From: Acidobacteriota bacterium
Lineage (GTDB): Bacteria; Acidobacteriota; Blastocatellia; Pyrinomonadales; Pyrinomonadaceae
DNA: 64,000 nt
Direction of reading: 5' to 3'
Assembly: GCA_016716435.1 (NCBI GenBank)
Contig: JADJWI010000008.1
Coordinates: 372,001 to 436,000 of the forward strand
Below the pieces are notes generated by a model. That model made no database searches. It was not told where the DNA came from and saw nothing but the letters and a program-made list of their open reading frames with translations. Both the position numbers and the translations under genes were made by a program. This document shows, in pieces, positions 48,123 through 56,849 of this stretch. The first letter of the stretch is position 1. Each line of letters opens with the position of its first letter.

Positions 48123-49946
48123 ATGGTTGCTGAGAATCTTATCGGGTTTGATGCTTTGCCGCAGACCGTGCCGCACTATTGCATCGAATCTTTCCGCCGC
48201 AATAACAAGCCTGACGCGTTGTCTTTCAAGATAGACGATGTCTGGCACAGAGTTTCGGGCGCCGACGCCATTGAGCGAATTCGGCGGATCGCGCTCGGGC
48301 TTTCGCGGCTGGGCGTAAAGGCCGGCGACCGCATCGCCATCATCTCGGAAAACCGGCCGGAGTGGTCGTTTACGGATATCGCGATCCTCTCGCTCCGCGG
48401 CGTCAACGTTCCGATCTACACAACGCAGGCCGTCGATCAGATCCGCTATATCATCGAAAATTCGGGTGCGAAGATGCTCTTCGTCTCGGGCAAGAAGCTC
48501 TGGAAACACGCCGAATCGGTCATCCAGAGCATTGAATCGCTCGAGAAGCTGATCTTTTTCGATGCCGACTTTCTGCCGGAAGACGGCCGGGCGATGTCGC
48601 TCAAGGACCTCGAGGCCGAGGGCACCCGGAAGGACGAGATCGACAATTTTGACGAACTGCTGGCACAGGTCAAGGCCGACGACCTGGCGACGGTGATCTA
48701 TACCTCCGGGACGACCGGCGAGCCAAAGGGCGTGATGCTGACCCACGAAAATTTTACGTCGAATGTGGCGGCCATCTCTAAGGGCCTGCCGATCAGGAAC
48801 ACCGATCGGTCGCTCGCCGTTCTGCCGCTCTCGCACATTTTTGAAAGGTCAGTTTTTTACGTGCTCTGCGCCAATGGCGTGGCGATACATTACTGTGCGG
48901 CGTTTGACCAGATCGCCGGCCATCTGCAGGAAGTAAAGCCAACGATAATGACGGCGGTGCCGCGGCTCTTCGAGCAGGTCTATCACAAGATAGTCAAGAA
49001 GGGGAAGGCTGCCGGCGGGTTCAAGACGAAGCTCTTCGATTGGGCACTCGGCGTCGGGCAGGATTACTGGCGGGCGAAGGATATGCACGAATCGGTGCCG
49101 GCGACGCTGGCGGCAAAACACGCACTAGCCTCGCGGCTCGTCTTCTCAAAATGGCGTGCGGGCGTCGGCGGGCACCTGCGTTTCTTCGTCTCGGGCGGAG
49201 CTCCGCTCTCGAAAAAGCTCTCGTATGCGTTTTGGGCGGCGGGCATCCCGATCCTGCAAGGCTACGGCATGACCGAGGCCTGCATCACCTGCGCAAACCG
49301 GCCGGAGGATAATAAGGTCGGCTCGATCGGCACGCCTTTCGAAGGCATCGAGATGAAGATCGATCCGGGCAACGGCGAGATCCTCATCCGCGGAAAAAGC
49401 GTGATGCAGGGCTACTATCAAAAGCCCGAAGAGACCGCGAAAGTCATCGACAGCGAGGGCTTCTATCACACCGGCGACGTCGGTTATGTGGACGAGGACG
49501 GGCATTTTTACGTCACCGACCGCATCAAGGACCTCTTTAAGCTGTCGAACGGAAAATACGTCGCCCCGCTGCAGGTCGAAAGCCTCCTCAAGCAAAGCCC
49601 GCTCGTTGCACAGCCGGTCGTCGTCGGCTCGGGCAGAAAGCAGGTCGGAGCATTGATCGTTCCGGACTGGGATGCCTTGAAGGAAACGCTCGCCGATGAA
49701 GGCATTGCTGTCGAGGGCACCCGCGAGGAGCTTTGCGTTAACCCCTTTGTTATCAAACGTGTGCAGAAAGACGCCGTTGACCTGACCAGGGAGCTTTCCG
49801 ACTACGAAAGGGTCAAGCGTGTGTTTTTGCTGCCCAGAGAATTTTCGATCGATCGGGGAGAGATGACCCCCACGCTCAAGATCAAGCGCTCAGTTATCGA
49901 TGAAAAATATGAGGATGCTATCGATGAGATCTGCGGAGGAAACTAG
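48123..49946 (+). CDS. Long-chain acyl-CoA synthetase (AMP-forming)
   Basis: 607 residues. Activates fatty acids with ATP and CoA. The AMP-binding signature VIYTSGTTGEPKGVMLTHENF lies near residue 190; QGYGMTEACITCANRPE, then GFYHTGDVGYVDEDGHFYVTDRIKDLFKLSNGKYVAP, cover the remaining core motifs. The length matches FadD15-like enzymes of the long form. The gene is well conserved next to the degraded zone, which ends just before its start. A long open frame on the opposite strand here is a shadow. Confidence 0.93.
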   Translation: MVAENLIGFDALPQTVPHYCIESFRRNNKPDALSFKIDDVWHRVSGADAIERIRRIALGLSRLGVKAGDRIAIISENRPEWSFTDIAILSLRGVNVPIYTTQAVDQIRYIIENSGAKMLFVSGKKLWKHAESVIQSIESLEKLIFFDADFLPEDGRAMSLKDLEAEGTRKDEIDNFDELLAQVKADDLATVIYTSGTTGEPKGVMLTHENFTSNVAAISKGLPIRNTDRSLAVLPLSHIFERSVFYVLCANGVAIHYCAAFDQIAGHLQEVKPTIMTAVPRLFEQVYHKIVKKGKAAGGFKTKLFDWALGVGQDYWRAKDMHESVPATLAAKHALASRLVFSKWRAGVGGHLRFFVSGGAPLSKKLSYAFWAAGIPILQGYGMTEACITCANRPEDNKVGSIGTPFEGIEMKIDPGNGEILIRGKSVMQGYYQKPEETAKVIDSEGFYHTGDVGYVDEDGHFYVTDRIKDLFKLSNGKYVAPLQVESLLKQSPLVAQPVVVGSGRKQVGALIVPDWDALKETLADEGIAVEGTREELCVNPFVIKRVQKDAVDLTRELSDYERVKRVFLLPREFSIDRGEMTPTLKIKRSVIDEKYEDAIDEICGGN

Positions 49947-49973
49947 CTAAGCCAAATTCGAGATCCGGTCCCG

Positions 49974-50276
49974 TCACAGCGAAACCGAGTCGATCTCCTT
50001 GATCAAACGATCAAGAGTTCGGCTCGGTTCTTTCTTGCTCAGGATCGCCTCGGCGAGCTCAAAGAGCGGTTCCGGCATCTCCGGGCTGCTGATCTGATCG
50101 TGAAAATCGTCAGAGATCGGGTAATGCTCGTAAAACTCGGCCTCGGCAGCACAGAAATCGCAGGACCTTAGGTGCACGCGAATAAAGCCGCCATCTGAAA
50201 CGGACATTTCGCCCGTCTGAAACGCGAGCAGGTCGTGAGAGGAAGGGCAATCGCCCTGTTTTTGAAAATCAGACAT
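49974..50276 (-). CDS. Small zinc-finger anti-sigma-like protein
   Basis: 100 residues. The N-terminal half has the ZAS-type zinc pattern: CPSSHDLLAFQTGEMS, then IRVHLRSCDFCAAEAEFY, giving His-x3-Cys-x2-Cys. No membrane segment is present, so it would be soluble. The C-terminal half is acidic and helical. It is divergent from a sigma-70-like gene (50655-51806), so it may be that factor's anti-sigma; this is inferred from pattern and location. Confidence 0.65.
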   Translation of the reverse strand: MSDFQKQGDCPSSHDLLAFQTGEMSVSDGGFIRVHLRSCDFCAAEAEFYEHYPISDDFHDQISSPEMPEPLFELAEAILSKKEPSRTLDRLIKEIDSVSL

Positions 50277-50456
50277 TATCTTCGATCAATGACGCTCGCG
50301 CTTCGAACACCATTTGGGAGCGTTCAATTTGCACAGTTCTATCGTTCATTTTGAGTAAACCGTTAATTATCAGTGGCTTCCAGAATTGGATTGGCGGCCA
50401 ATCATCAGTCGTCTTCATGTTTCGTGGCTCACAACTTTAAACAATAAAAAAAGATG

Positions 50457-50485
50457 TTGCTCATGACTTGAAATACTGCTACTAT
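50457..50485 (+). promoter_or_regulatory. Candidate sigma-70 promoter of the sigma-like gene
   Basis: TTGCTC (50457-50462), exactly 17 bases, TACTAT (50480-50485). Predicted start near 50492, at the first base of a hairpin, giving a leader of about 163 bases. Confidence 0.5.
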
Positions 50486-50491
50486 TATTAA

Positions 50492-50654
50492 CGTCAGCGG
50501 ATCGCTCTATCGCTGACAGACCCGCCTTTCGATCAAACCAGGTAGTTGGGACCGCAAAGCAGTGAAAATCGCCACTGAGTAACAAAGATCGATTTTTCAC
50601 GATCGGCCCGACGCACAAAAGACATCGCGGTTTCATCGCATCCTCAAACTTGCT
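50492..50654 (+). ncRNA. Structured 5' leader, candidate cis-regulatory RNA
   Basis: The leader starts with a 7-bp stem (GTCAGCG 50493-50499 / CGCTGAC 50511-50517). Then comes CAAACCA (50534-50540) ... TGGGACCGCAAAGC (50547-50560), which resembles the conserved core of c-di-GMP-I (GEMM) riboswitches, although the loop and the downstream P2 part do not match. CAGTG/CACTG (50560-50564 / 50573-50577) can pair, or GTGAAAATCG (50562-50571) can pair with CGATTTTTCAC (50590-50600); the two options exclude each other. Confidence 0.35.
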
Positions 50655-51806
50655 ATGACAACACCCTCATCACAAGACTCCCAAGTCCGTTCGCTGTCCG
50701 GCCGCCCGATCAAGATCGGGAAATGGAATGAGAATCTGGATGCATCGGACGTCAATCAGATCTGGATCGAGCTCCACCGCATCGTCGCGTCTCACCCGCT
50801 TGTTCGTGCATCGCGCCGGGCCGGATTTTTGGTCGAAGAAGGACGATACAACGCCTATACGGACCTGACGCAGGAATTGTTCGTCACTCTGCTAAGCAAA
50901 GATCGGTTTCAGCATTATATCGAGACCGGTATGACCGATCAGCAGATCGAAGCGGAGATCAGCCAGATCGAACTGAGCAACATGCTCACGTCGGAACTCC
51001 GAAAGCGTTACCCGGAATCTTATCGGCTCGCAAGAAGAATCTCGACGGTCGTTCAGCAAAGCGGGCGGTTCAAGCGTTTCGATAATCTTGGAAACCCGGA
51101 CGCTCATCGGCGTTTGGCAGATCGGCTTTACGGCTTGGCAAAATGGCCTGAACAAAAGGCACGGCGCGATGTTCAGGAAATGGATATGCGCGTCAAGACG
51201 GTCTCGTTCTTTGCCCGCGATACGCGAATGGTCGGCTGCACCGGCGATGCACAGATCGTGATCAGCAACGTCGAGCTCGAGAAGCTTGTAATACGTATTT
51301 TCAAGGCGATCGATTCGCCGGTCGATATGCGCTCGCTGCGGTCGTTTGTAATGTCGCGGCTTCCGATCATGGACATACACCTTGTCCCGGTCGGTGGATC
51401 AGGCGACAGCGACGACCCGGAACGGATGCCGATGGAGATCGCAGATACGCGCGAGACGCCGGAAGACGGCTACCTCAGAAACGAGGCGGAAACGAACGCG
51501 GCTGGCCGGGTCGATGAATTTATGGAGGAACTTAGCGGTTCCGTTCGCGGCAAAGAGAAGCAGTTTGACCGGATGCTTCGGATACTCTGGCACTGCTATC
51601 TGATCTCTGACGGCGGCACGCAACTCGAGGTAGCCGAGATGCTCGGCGTCTCGGATTCGCTCGTCTCAGATTATCGCAAGAGGATCGAGTCAAATCTTCA
51701 GGGGCTCGCTTTTGAAGGAGTAAATGAAGCTCGGCAATTCGAAAAGGCCCTGCGGCAGAAGGTGAGGTCGGAGATAGAGTTGCGGGATCAGCGAGTGGCT
51801 GTCTAG
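50655..51806 (+). CDS. Divergent sigma-70-like protein
   Basis: 383 residues. Region 2-like helix YTDLTQELFVTLLSKDRF (compare DLTQExF of sigma-70 proteins) lies near residues 73-90. The C-terminus carries a region-4-like helix-turn-helix, GGTQLEVAEMLGVSDSLVSDYRKRIE, near residues 317-342. Between them are about 220 residues with no match, including DARRxx-type basic segments and an acidic stretch (GSGDSDDPERMPMEIADTRETPED). This is much longer than an ECF factor. It may be a sigma factor with a sensory insertion or a transcription regulator. It has a structured leader and a zinc-finger gene divergent from it. Confidence 0.6.
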   Translation: MTTPSSQDSQVRSLSGRPIKIGKWNENLDASDVNQIWIELHRIVASHPLVRASRRAGFLVEEGRYNAYTDLTQELFVTLLSKDRFQHYIETGMTDQQIEAEISQIELSNMLTSELRKRYPESYRLARRISTVVQQSGRFKRFDNLGNPDAHRRLADRLYGLAKWPEQKARRDVQEMDMRVKTVSFFARDTRMVGCTGDAQIVISNVELEKLVIRIFKAIDSPVDMRSLRSFVMSRLPIMDIHLVPVGGSGDSDDPERMPMEIADTRETPEDGYLRNEAETNAAGRVDEFMEELSGSVRGKEKQFDRMLRILWHCYLISDGGTQLEVAEMLGVSDSLVSDYRKRIESNLQGLAFEGVNEARQFEKALRQKVRSEIELRDQRVAV

Positions 51807-54229
51807 GTGCCGATCTTGGCCATTGCCTCTTCAAAACGCGGATCGTCGCGAAGCGAATCAAGATTTCTATCAAGCTCGAAGTGAGGTTTATTCTCATTTC
51901 CGAGCTTGATCGCTTTATTGAGCCATTTAAATGCGAGGTCTTTGTCACCAAGGACGGCAAAGGCAGAGGCTGCCCAGTAGGCAGTGTCGTGATCTGCTTT
52001 TGCGAGCTTCAGCGCGTCCTCGGTCAATTGTCCGCGGGCATCCTCGGCCCGCCCTGCACCGGCCAGAAAAAGAGCGTAGAGCGGCCGGACACCATCCATC
52101 CGCGGATGGGCGGAAAGTACCTCTTCCATCAGCTTGATAGCTTCTTCTGCATCGCCGCGGTAGTAATACGTAGATGCCCGAAAGAGCTTGAGCATCGGAT
52201 GGTTAGGCTCGGCCCGTTCGCCGATCTCGAGCTCAGCGATGGCGTTATTGTATTCGCGTTTGTAAACGAAAATTCGCGCACGGTTATAGGCTGAGACGGC
52301 GCGGGCAGCGGGGTCGAGCCGGGAAAGCCTTTCGAAGGCCTTTAGCGATTCCTCGTACTCGCCGTCGAGCCGATGGACGACGCCCTTCACAAAGAAAAGC
52401 GGAGCCTCGTTGGGGAACTGTTTTTTGAGTAGTTCGATCTCGGCACGCGCCTTTTTCTTCTCGCCGCGAGCCATATAGACCATCACCATCAGTACCCGAG
52501 CCTCAACGACGTTCGGATCGTAAGAGAACGCCTTGCTAAACGCAGATTCGGCGAGAGTGTAGTCTTCCGTTTCGCCGAGCCCTTTAAAAACACGATTGGC
52601 GTAACAGGCCCCAAGCCCGCTGTAGGCAAGGGCAAAGTGCGGGTCGAGCTCGACAGCACGCTTGAAGTTCTGGATCGCAGCATCGCAATCTTCGGCCGAA
52701 AGCGTCCGGAAGATGAATCGGCCGAAATGGTCGCGGCCGCGAAGGTATTCTTCCCATGCCTCATGGTTATCGGTCATCCGGCGGCCGAGTTTTTCCTGTT
52801 CGTTCTCGGAAAGCTCCATCCGAAGCCCTTCGAGGATCTTCTGGGCGATCTCGTCCTGAAGATTCAGGACGTCGCTCGCGTCGGCATCAATCCGGTCGCT
52901 CCAGAGGATATCGCCGCTGAAAACGTCGACCAACTGCGCCGTTACACGAAGCCGGTCACCGGACCGCAGAAATCCGGCCGAAAGCACGGCATTGGCACGA
53001 AGTTCTTTGCCGGCCTCGCGTGGGTCGACCTCTTTGCCCTGATATTTCGCAACGACGGAGCTCGGCCTGACGATAAGCGAACGAAGCTGTGCGAGTTCGG
53101 TGATCACAGCGTCAGCCAAAGCAAATTCGAAGAAGTCAGAGTCAGGGTCCTGGTTCAGGTTGCGAAAGGGAAGAATCGCGACGCACTTCTTTTCGGTCCC
53201 AGTCGATGTAGCGGTTAGAGGCGACTCGGGCATATTCGATGGCGGATTGGAAAACGAACCGAACGAGCCTGTGTTGCCCTCGCCCGTCTTTCCGGTGATC
53301 CAGCTCAGAGCCCGGCGGAAGACGCCGCTATCGAGGTGCTTAGGAGCAAATGTCTCGCCGGGCATCATGCCTGCTCCGGCCACTTGCTGATAAACCTGCC
53401 GCAGATCGTCGCGCATTTGCGATATCTTCTGGTACCGATTCTTAGGTTCCTTTTGGAGAGCCTTGTCGACGATCTCCTGCACTCCCGGAGGTATCGGATC
53501 GCGACGCAATTCAGCGATAGGCTTCGGTGTTCCATAAAGAACCTGATGGCGGACGTCGATGACCGTTTTGCCCTGGAATGCCCAGATGCCGGTCAGCATC
53601 TCATAGATCAAAACGCCGGTCGAGAAAATGTCCGATCGTTCATCGGCCCTTTCGCCGCGGGCCTGTTCGGGGGCAGCGTAGGTGGCGGTGCCGTAAGGAA
53701 TGCCGAGTTCGGTAATGTCTGTGCGGTCTTGCCCGCGGGTCGCGTCAGTTAGCTCGTCTTCAAGCAGCTTGGCAAGCCCGAAGTCGAGAATCTTGACCTG
53801 GCCGCCGCTCGTGACCATCACGTTGCCTGCTTTAACGTCGCGGTGGATGATGTTCTTCGAATGGGCGTAGGAGAGAGCATCCGTAACCTGGATCGCGATC
53901 GAAAGAGCACTTGAGAGATCAAGCGGCCGGCCATTCACGAGTTGGCGAACATTCTTGCCTTCCACATACTGCATCGCGATGTAGAAGATGCCATTGGCGT
54001 CCTGAAAATCGTAGATGGTGCAGATATTCGGGTGATCGAGCTGAGAGCAAAGCTGAGCCTCGCGTTCGAAACGTTTGAAATTTGCCGTCTTGTTGGTGAG
54101 TTCCGGCGGTAGGACCTTGATGACCGCCTGGCGATTGAGCTTGGTGTCAAGAGCTTTATACACCGTGCCCTGGCCGCCCGAACCGATCTTCTCGAGGATC
54201 TTATATTGATTGATCTCAGAACCGATCAT
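51803..54229 (-). CDS. Serine/threonine protein kinase with TolB-like and TPR domains
   Basis: 808 residues from the ATG at 54229. Hanks-type kinase domain in residues 10-275: GSGGQG at 16-21, catalytic Lys38 (VIKVL), HRDVKAGN at 129-136, DFG at 149-151, then an APE-like YAAPEQARGE. After a Ser/Pro-rich linker a TolB-like/FlgO-like domain follows (CVAILPFRNLNQDPDSDFF, then VTAQLVDVFSGDILWSDRID). TPR helices fill the last 350 residues. No membrane helix is evident. The stop overlaps that of the sigma-like gene in four shared bases, CTAG. It may modulate the neighbouring sigma-like protein. Confidence 0.9.
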   Translation of the reverse strand: MIGSEINQYKILEKIGSGGQGTVYKALDTKLNRQAVIKVLPPELTNKTANFKRFEREAQLCSQLDHPNICTIYDFQDANGIFYIAMQYVEGKNVRQLVNGRPLDLSSALSIAIQVTDALSYAHSKNIIHRDVKAGNVMVTSGGQVKILDFGLAKLLEDELTDATRGQDRTDITELGIPYGTATYAAPEQARGERADERSDIFSTGVLIYEMLTGIWAFQGKTVIDVRHQVLYGTPKPIAELRRDPIPPGVQEIVDKALQKEPKNRYQKISQMRDDLRQVYQQVAGAGMMPGETFAPKHLDSGVFRRALSWITGKTGEGNTGSFGSFSNPPSNMPESPLTATSTGTEKKCVAILPFRNLNQDPDSDFFEFALADAVITELAQLRSLIVRPSSVVAKYQGKEVDPREAGKELRANAVLSAGFLRSGDRLRVTAQLVDVFSGDILWSDRIDADASDVLNLQDEIAQKILEGLRMELSENEQEKLGRRMTDNHEAWEEYLRGRDHFGRFIFRTLSAEDCDAAIQNFKRAVELDPHFALAYSGLGACYANRVFKGLGETEDYTLAESAFSKAFSYDPNVVEARVLMVMVYMARGEKKKARAEIELLKKQFPNEAPLFFVKGVVHRLDGEYEESLKAFERLSRLDPAARAVSAYNRARIFVYKREYNNAIAELEIGERAEPNHPMLKLFRASTYYYRGDAEEAIKLMEEVLSAHPRMDGVRPLYALFLAGAGRAEDARGQLTEDALKLAKADHDTAYWAASAFAVLGDKDLAFKWLNKAIKLGNENKPHFELDRNLDSLRDDPRFEEAMAKIGT

Positions 54230-54398
54230 AATGACTTTGGATCGCTGAGCGGCCAACAAGGATGCCGGAGAAAAAGCCGCAGCGAACCTCAGATCAGGTA
54301 AGGGAATACTCTATGCCCAAAGGTGCAATTTCCAAAATCGGAAATGCGAAATTTCGGTTACTCGATCTGCAAACTGCAGATCATCGAGGTACGATCGT

Positions 54399-54620
54399 TC
54401 AGCCGCGGGGCGGATCGCCCCAACCTGAACCTACATATTCGCCGTTCTTTACAATGCACGGAACGGTAAGATCGCCTGCAGAAAAGGCGAGCATCTCACG
54501 CTGGCGTTCGATGTCGTTTTGAGCGTCGTATTCAACGAACTCGATCCCCTCGGCATTGAAATGGGTGCGGGCCTGATCGCAATAAGGACAGCCCGGCTTC
54601 GTGTACATCACCAATGACAT
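54399..54620 (-). CDS. Glutaredoxin-like thioredoxin-fold protein
   Basis: 73 residues. The redox site CPYC is at residues 11-14 (MYTKPGCPYCDQARTHF), the cis-proline segment is LTVPCIV, and the C-terminal Gly motif is YVGSGWGDPP. Short glutaredoxins reduce disulfides or glutathionylated proteins. The 169-base gap upstream to the kinase start holds only a weak inverted repeat (CTCGATCTGCA / TGCAGATCATCGAG). Confidence 0.88.
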   Translation of the reverse strand: MSLVMYTKPGCPYCDQARTHFNAEGIEFVEYDAQNDIERQREMLAFSAGDLTVPCIVKNGEYVGSGWGDPPRG

Positions 54621-54663
54621 TTTGATTTACTTCCCCCTGATGTGGAATAGTTTACCGAAGTAA

Positions 54664-54993
54664 ATGAGTTCCTCAAAACAAGACGGTATCGTAGCAGCCA
54701 AAGGCCTCGATAGTGCAGAAGACCCGGATATCTTTCGGCCTTACGAGAGGCTGATCGAGATAACGATCCGCGGCGCCGCTTTCAAAGTGCCGGAGAACAA
54801 TACAATTCTGCGATGCCTTCAGTTCCTCGAACTGCAACGCATCTCAGACGCAGAGCTTTGCTGGAACGGCAACTGCCAAAACTGTACAGTTCGGATAATC
54901 GAGAATGGCCGCGCTCGAACGGCAATGTCTTGCCGGACCGAGGCGGTACAAGGGATGGCCATCGAAGATATCAATCCGGCGATCGATATTTGA
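54664..54993 (+). CDS. 2Fe-2S ferredoxin-type protein
   Basis: 109 residues. The plant-type [2Fe-2S] motif C-x4-C-x2-C is seen in ELCWNGNCQNCTVRI, with the fourth Cys in TAMSCRTEAV. The beta-grasp strands ERLIEITIRGAAFKV precede it. It probably carries electrons, partner unknown. It is convergent with a rhodanese gene with six bases between stops. Confidence 0.85.
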   Translation: MSSSKQDGIVAAKGLDSAEDPDIFRPYERLIEITIRGAAFKVPENNTILRCLQFLELQRISDAELCWNGNCQNCTVRIIENGRARTAMSCRTEAVQGMAIEDINPAIDI

Positions 54994-54999
54994 CGTGTT

Positions 55000-55326
55000 T
55001 TAATACTTCGGGACCTTGTGATCCACCTCGTTTGACCATGCGGTGATGCCGCCTTTCAGATTCTTTAGGGCGCCGGTATAGCCGCTTTGCTGAAGTGCCT
55101 CGATCGCTCTCGCGCTTCTTCCGCCCATTTTGCAATGGATGACGACCTCTTTTTCGGTGTCAAGTTCGGACATGCGGCTGAGTATTTCACCGAGCGGGAT
55201 CAGTTTTGCTCCGTCGATCTTCGCAAACGCGTGCTCTTCCGGTTGGCGGACGTCGATCAATTGAATATTTTCTCCGGCATCAAGCCGAGCTTTTAGGTTT
55301 GTTGCCGAGATCTCCTCGATCATCAT
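55000..55326 (-). CDS. Rhodanese-like sulfurtransferase
   Basis: 108 residues from the ATG at 55326, with AAGAAGG upstream. Single rhodanese domain: IQLIDVRQPEEHAFAKIDGAKLIPLGEI, then the active-site Cys in VVIHCKMGGRSARAIEALQ, then GGITAWSNEVD. Handles persulfide sulfur or a related thiol transfer. Intact. Confidence 0.9.
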   Translation of the reverse strand: MMIEEISATNLKARLDAGENIQLIDVRQPEEHAFAKIDGAKLIPLGEILSRMSELDTEKEVVIHCKMGGRSARAIEALQQSGYTGALKNLKGGITAWSNEVDHKVPKY

Positions 55327-55523
55327 TTTCTTACCTTCTTGAATCTTAAAATTGGTCTTAAGCGATGTTCCAATTGTGCGCTTTTTTCGACGGATACGCA
55401 ACTCTTTACCTTATGCCCTTTCGCCGGCAAGGATTAGCGTAAGTCATACTTTTACAAAAATTTACATATAGAATCTCATTTCGGGCGAATCCGTATACTA
55501 CAATCGAATTTTGCCAAATCAGT

Positions 55524-56831
55524 ATGCGAAAAAGCCATTGGCCGTTCATTAAATCACTGTCCTTTCCTGCGCTCGTCGTAGTGTCACTTTTTGCCGCATC
55601 GTGTTCCTCGTCGCAATCGGCGGCAACGCAGGAAACGGGGCCCGCTCAGGAGACTACGGCTATTCCGATCACGACCGGGAAGTCAGAGTCGCGGCCGGTT
55701 CCGGCGTTCATTCAGGCGACCGGCTCGCTAGTCGCGGATGAGAAATCGAATATTGCCCCGAAGGTTGCCGGCAAGGTTGCGGATATCGCGGTCAACGTCG
55801 GCCAGTTTGTCTCGCAGGGAGCAGTTATCGCACGAATTGACGACCGCGATGCCCGGCTCGATCTCGCATCTGCACAGGCAAGCGTGAAGCAGGCTGAAGC
55901 GGCGGTAAGGCAGGCGGAGGCTCGGCTTGGGCTTGGACCGAATGGCAGGTTCAATGCATCGGCGATCCCGGAGGTCCGGGCGGCGAATGCGAACTATGAG
56001 CAACTCGTCGCGGAACTCAGGCAGGCGGAGGCGAACGAGAAGCGTTATCGAGAGCTGGTCGAGACCGGTGACGTCGCGATGGTCAGTTATGAGCAGTTTC
56101 GGCTCGCTCGCGACACGGCTCGAGCACGGGTCAACAGTGCCCAAGAGCAACTCAATGCTCAGATCAACAACGCCCGTCAGAACAATGAACTTATTCGAAG
56201 TGCCGAAGCTGCGGTTGAATCTGCAAGGGCGCAGGTTCGCATCGCCGAGCAGGCGATCGCCGATACAGTGATCCGTGCACCTTTCTCCGGGTTCGTCAGC
56301 GAACGTCCCGTTGCGGTCGGCGAGTTCGTTTCGACAGCTACCGTCGTTGCAACGCTTCTCAGAACAAACCCGATAAATATAGAGATACAGGTCGCTGAGG
56401 CTGATGTTCCGTTCGTCAGCATGGGCAGAGGCGTTTCGCTCGAGGTCGAGGCATACAGCGACCGCAGATTCTCCGGGGTCGTTACGGCGATCAATCCGGC
56501 GGTTGATGCGGCCTCACGTTCGGCGATCGTGGAAGCTTCGATCGAGAACGGCGACAATGCACTCAGGCAGGGAATGTTTGCGACGGCTAGAATCAATAAG
56601 GAAGGTGGTTCGGTCGGTGTTTTTGTTCCCAAGTCGGCGGTTTATAACCACCTTCCGACCGCTTCGCGTCGCGTTTTCGTGATCCAGGACGGCTTGGCCC
56701 GGCTGCGAACAGTACAAACCGGGCCCGAAGAAGGCGATAGTGTTCAGATCCTGATCGGCATCGAAGCAGATGAGATCATCGCGACTAGCAATCTTGACCA
56801 ACTTTATGAAGGAGCGAGGGTCGCGATATAG
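55524..56831 (+). CDS. RND efflux periplasmic adaptor lipoprotein
   Basis: 435 residues. Signal and lipobox (LFAASCSSSQ) give lipid anchoring at Cys. The biotinyl-lipoyl-like halves (NIAPKVAGKVADIAVNVGQFVSQGAVIARID and DTVIRAPFSGFVSERPVAVGEFVSTATVVATLL) flank a long alpha-helical hairpin rich in Ala/Gln/Arg. The beta-barrel and membrane-proximal domains follow. It bridges the inner-membrane pump and the outer-membrane channel encoded by the next two genes. First gene of a three-gene operon. Confidence 0.92.
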   Translation: MRKSHWPFIKSLSFPALVVVSLFAASCSSSQSAATQETGPAQETTAIPITTGKSESRPVPAFIQATGSLVADEKSNIAPKVAGKVADIAVNVGQFVSQGAVIARIDDRDARLDLASAQASVKQAEAAVRQAEARLGLGPNGRFNASAIPEVRAANANYEQLVAELRQAEANEKRYRELVETGDVAMVSYEQFRLARDTARARVNSAQEQLNAQINNARQNNELIRSAEAAVESARAQVRIAEQAIADTVIRAPFSGFVSERPVAVGEFVSTATVVATLLRTNPINIEIQVAEADVPFVSMGRGVSLEVEAYSDRRFSGVVTAINPAVDAASRSAIVEASIENGDNALRQGMFATARINKEGGSVGVFVPKSAVYNHLPTASRRVFVIQDGLARLRTVQTGPEEGDSVQILIGIEADEIIATSNLDQLYEGARVAI

Positions 56832-56849
56832 ACACAAGGGGTTTGATTT

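Noticed and set aside
47679..48836. Long open frame (385 codons) on the minus strand opposite the acyl-CoA synthetase gene
   Set aside because: It is basic, low in hydrophobic order and runs antisense through a clearly conserved gene and then through repeats; a shadow of the synthetase codon pattern.
54361..54388. Intrinsic terminator between the kinase and glutaredoxin genes
   Set aside because: The stem CTCGATCTGCA/TGCAGATCATCGAG has a three-base bulge and no T-run on either strand.
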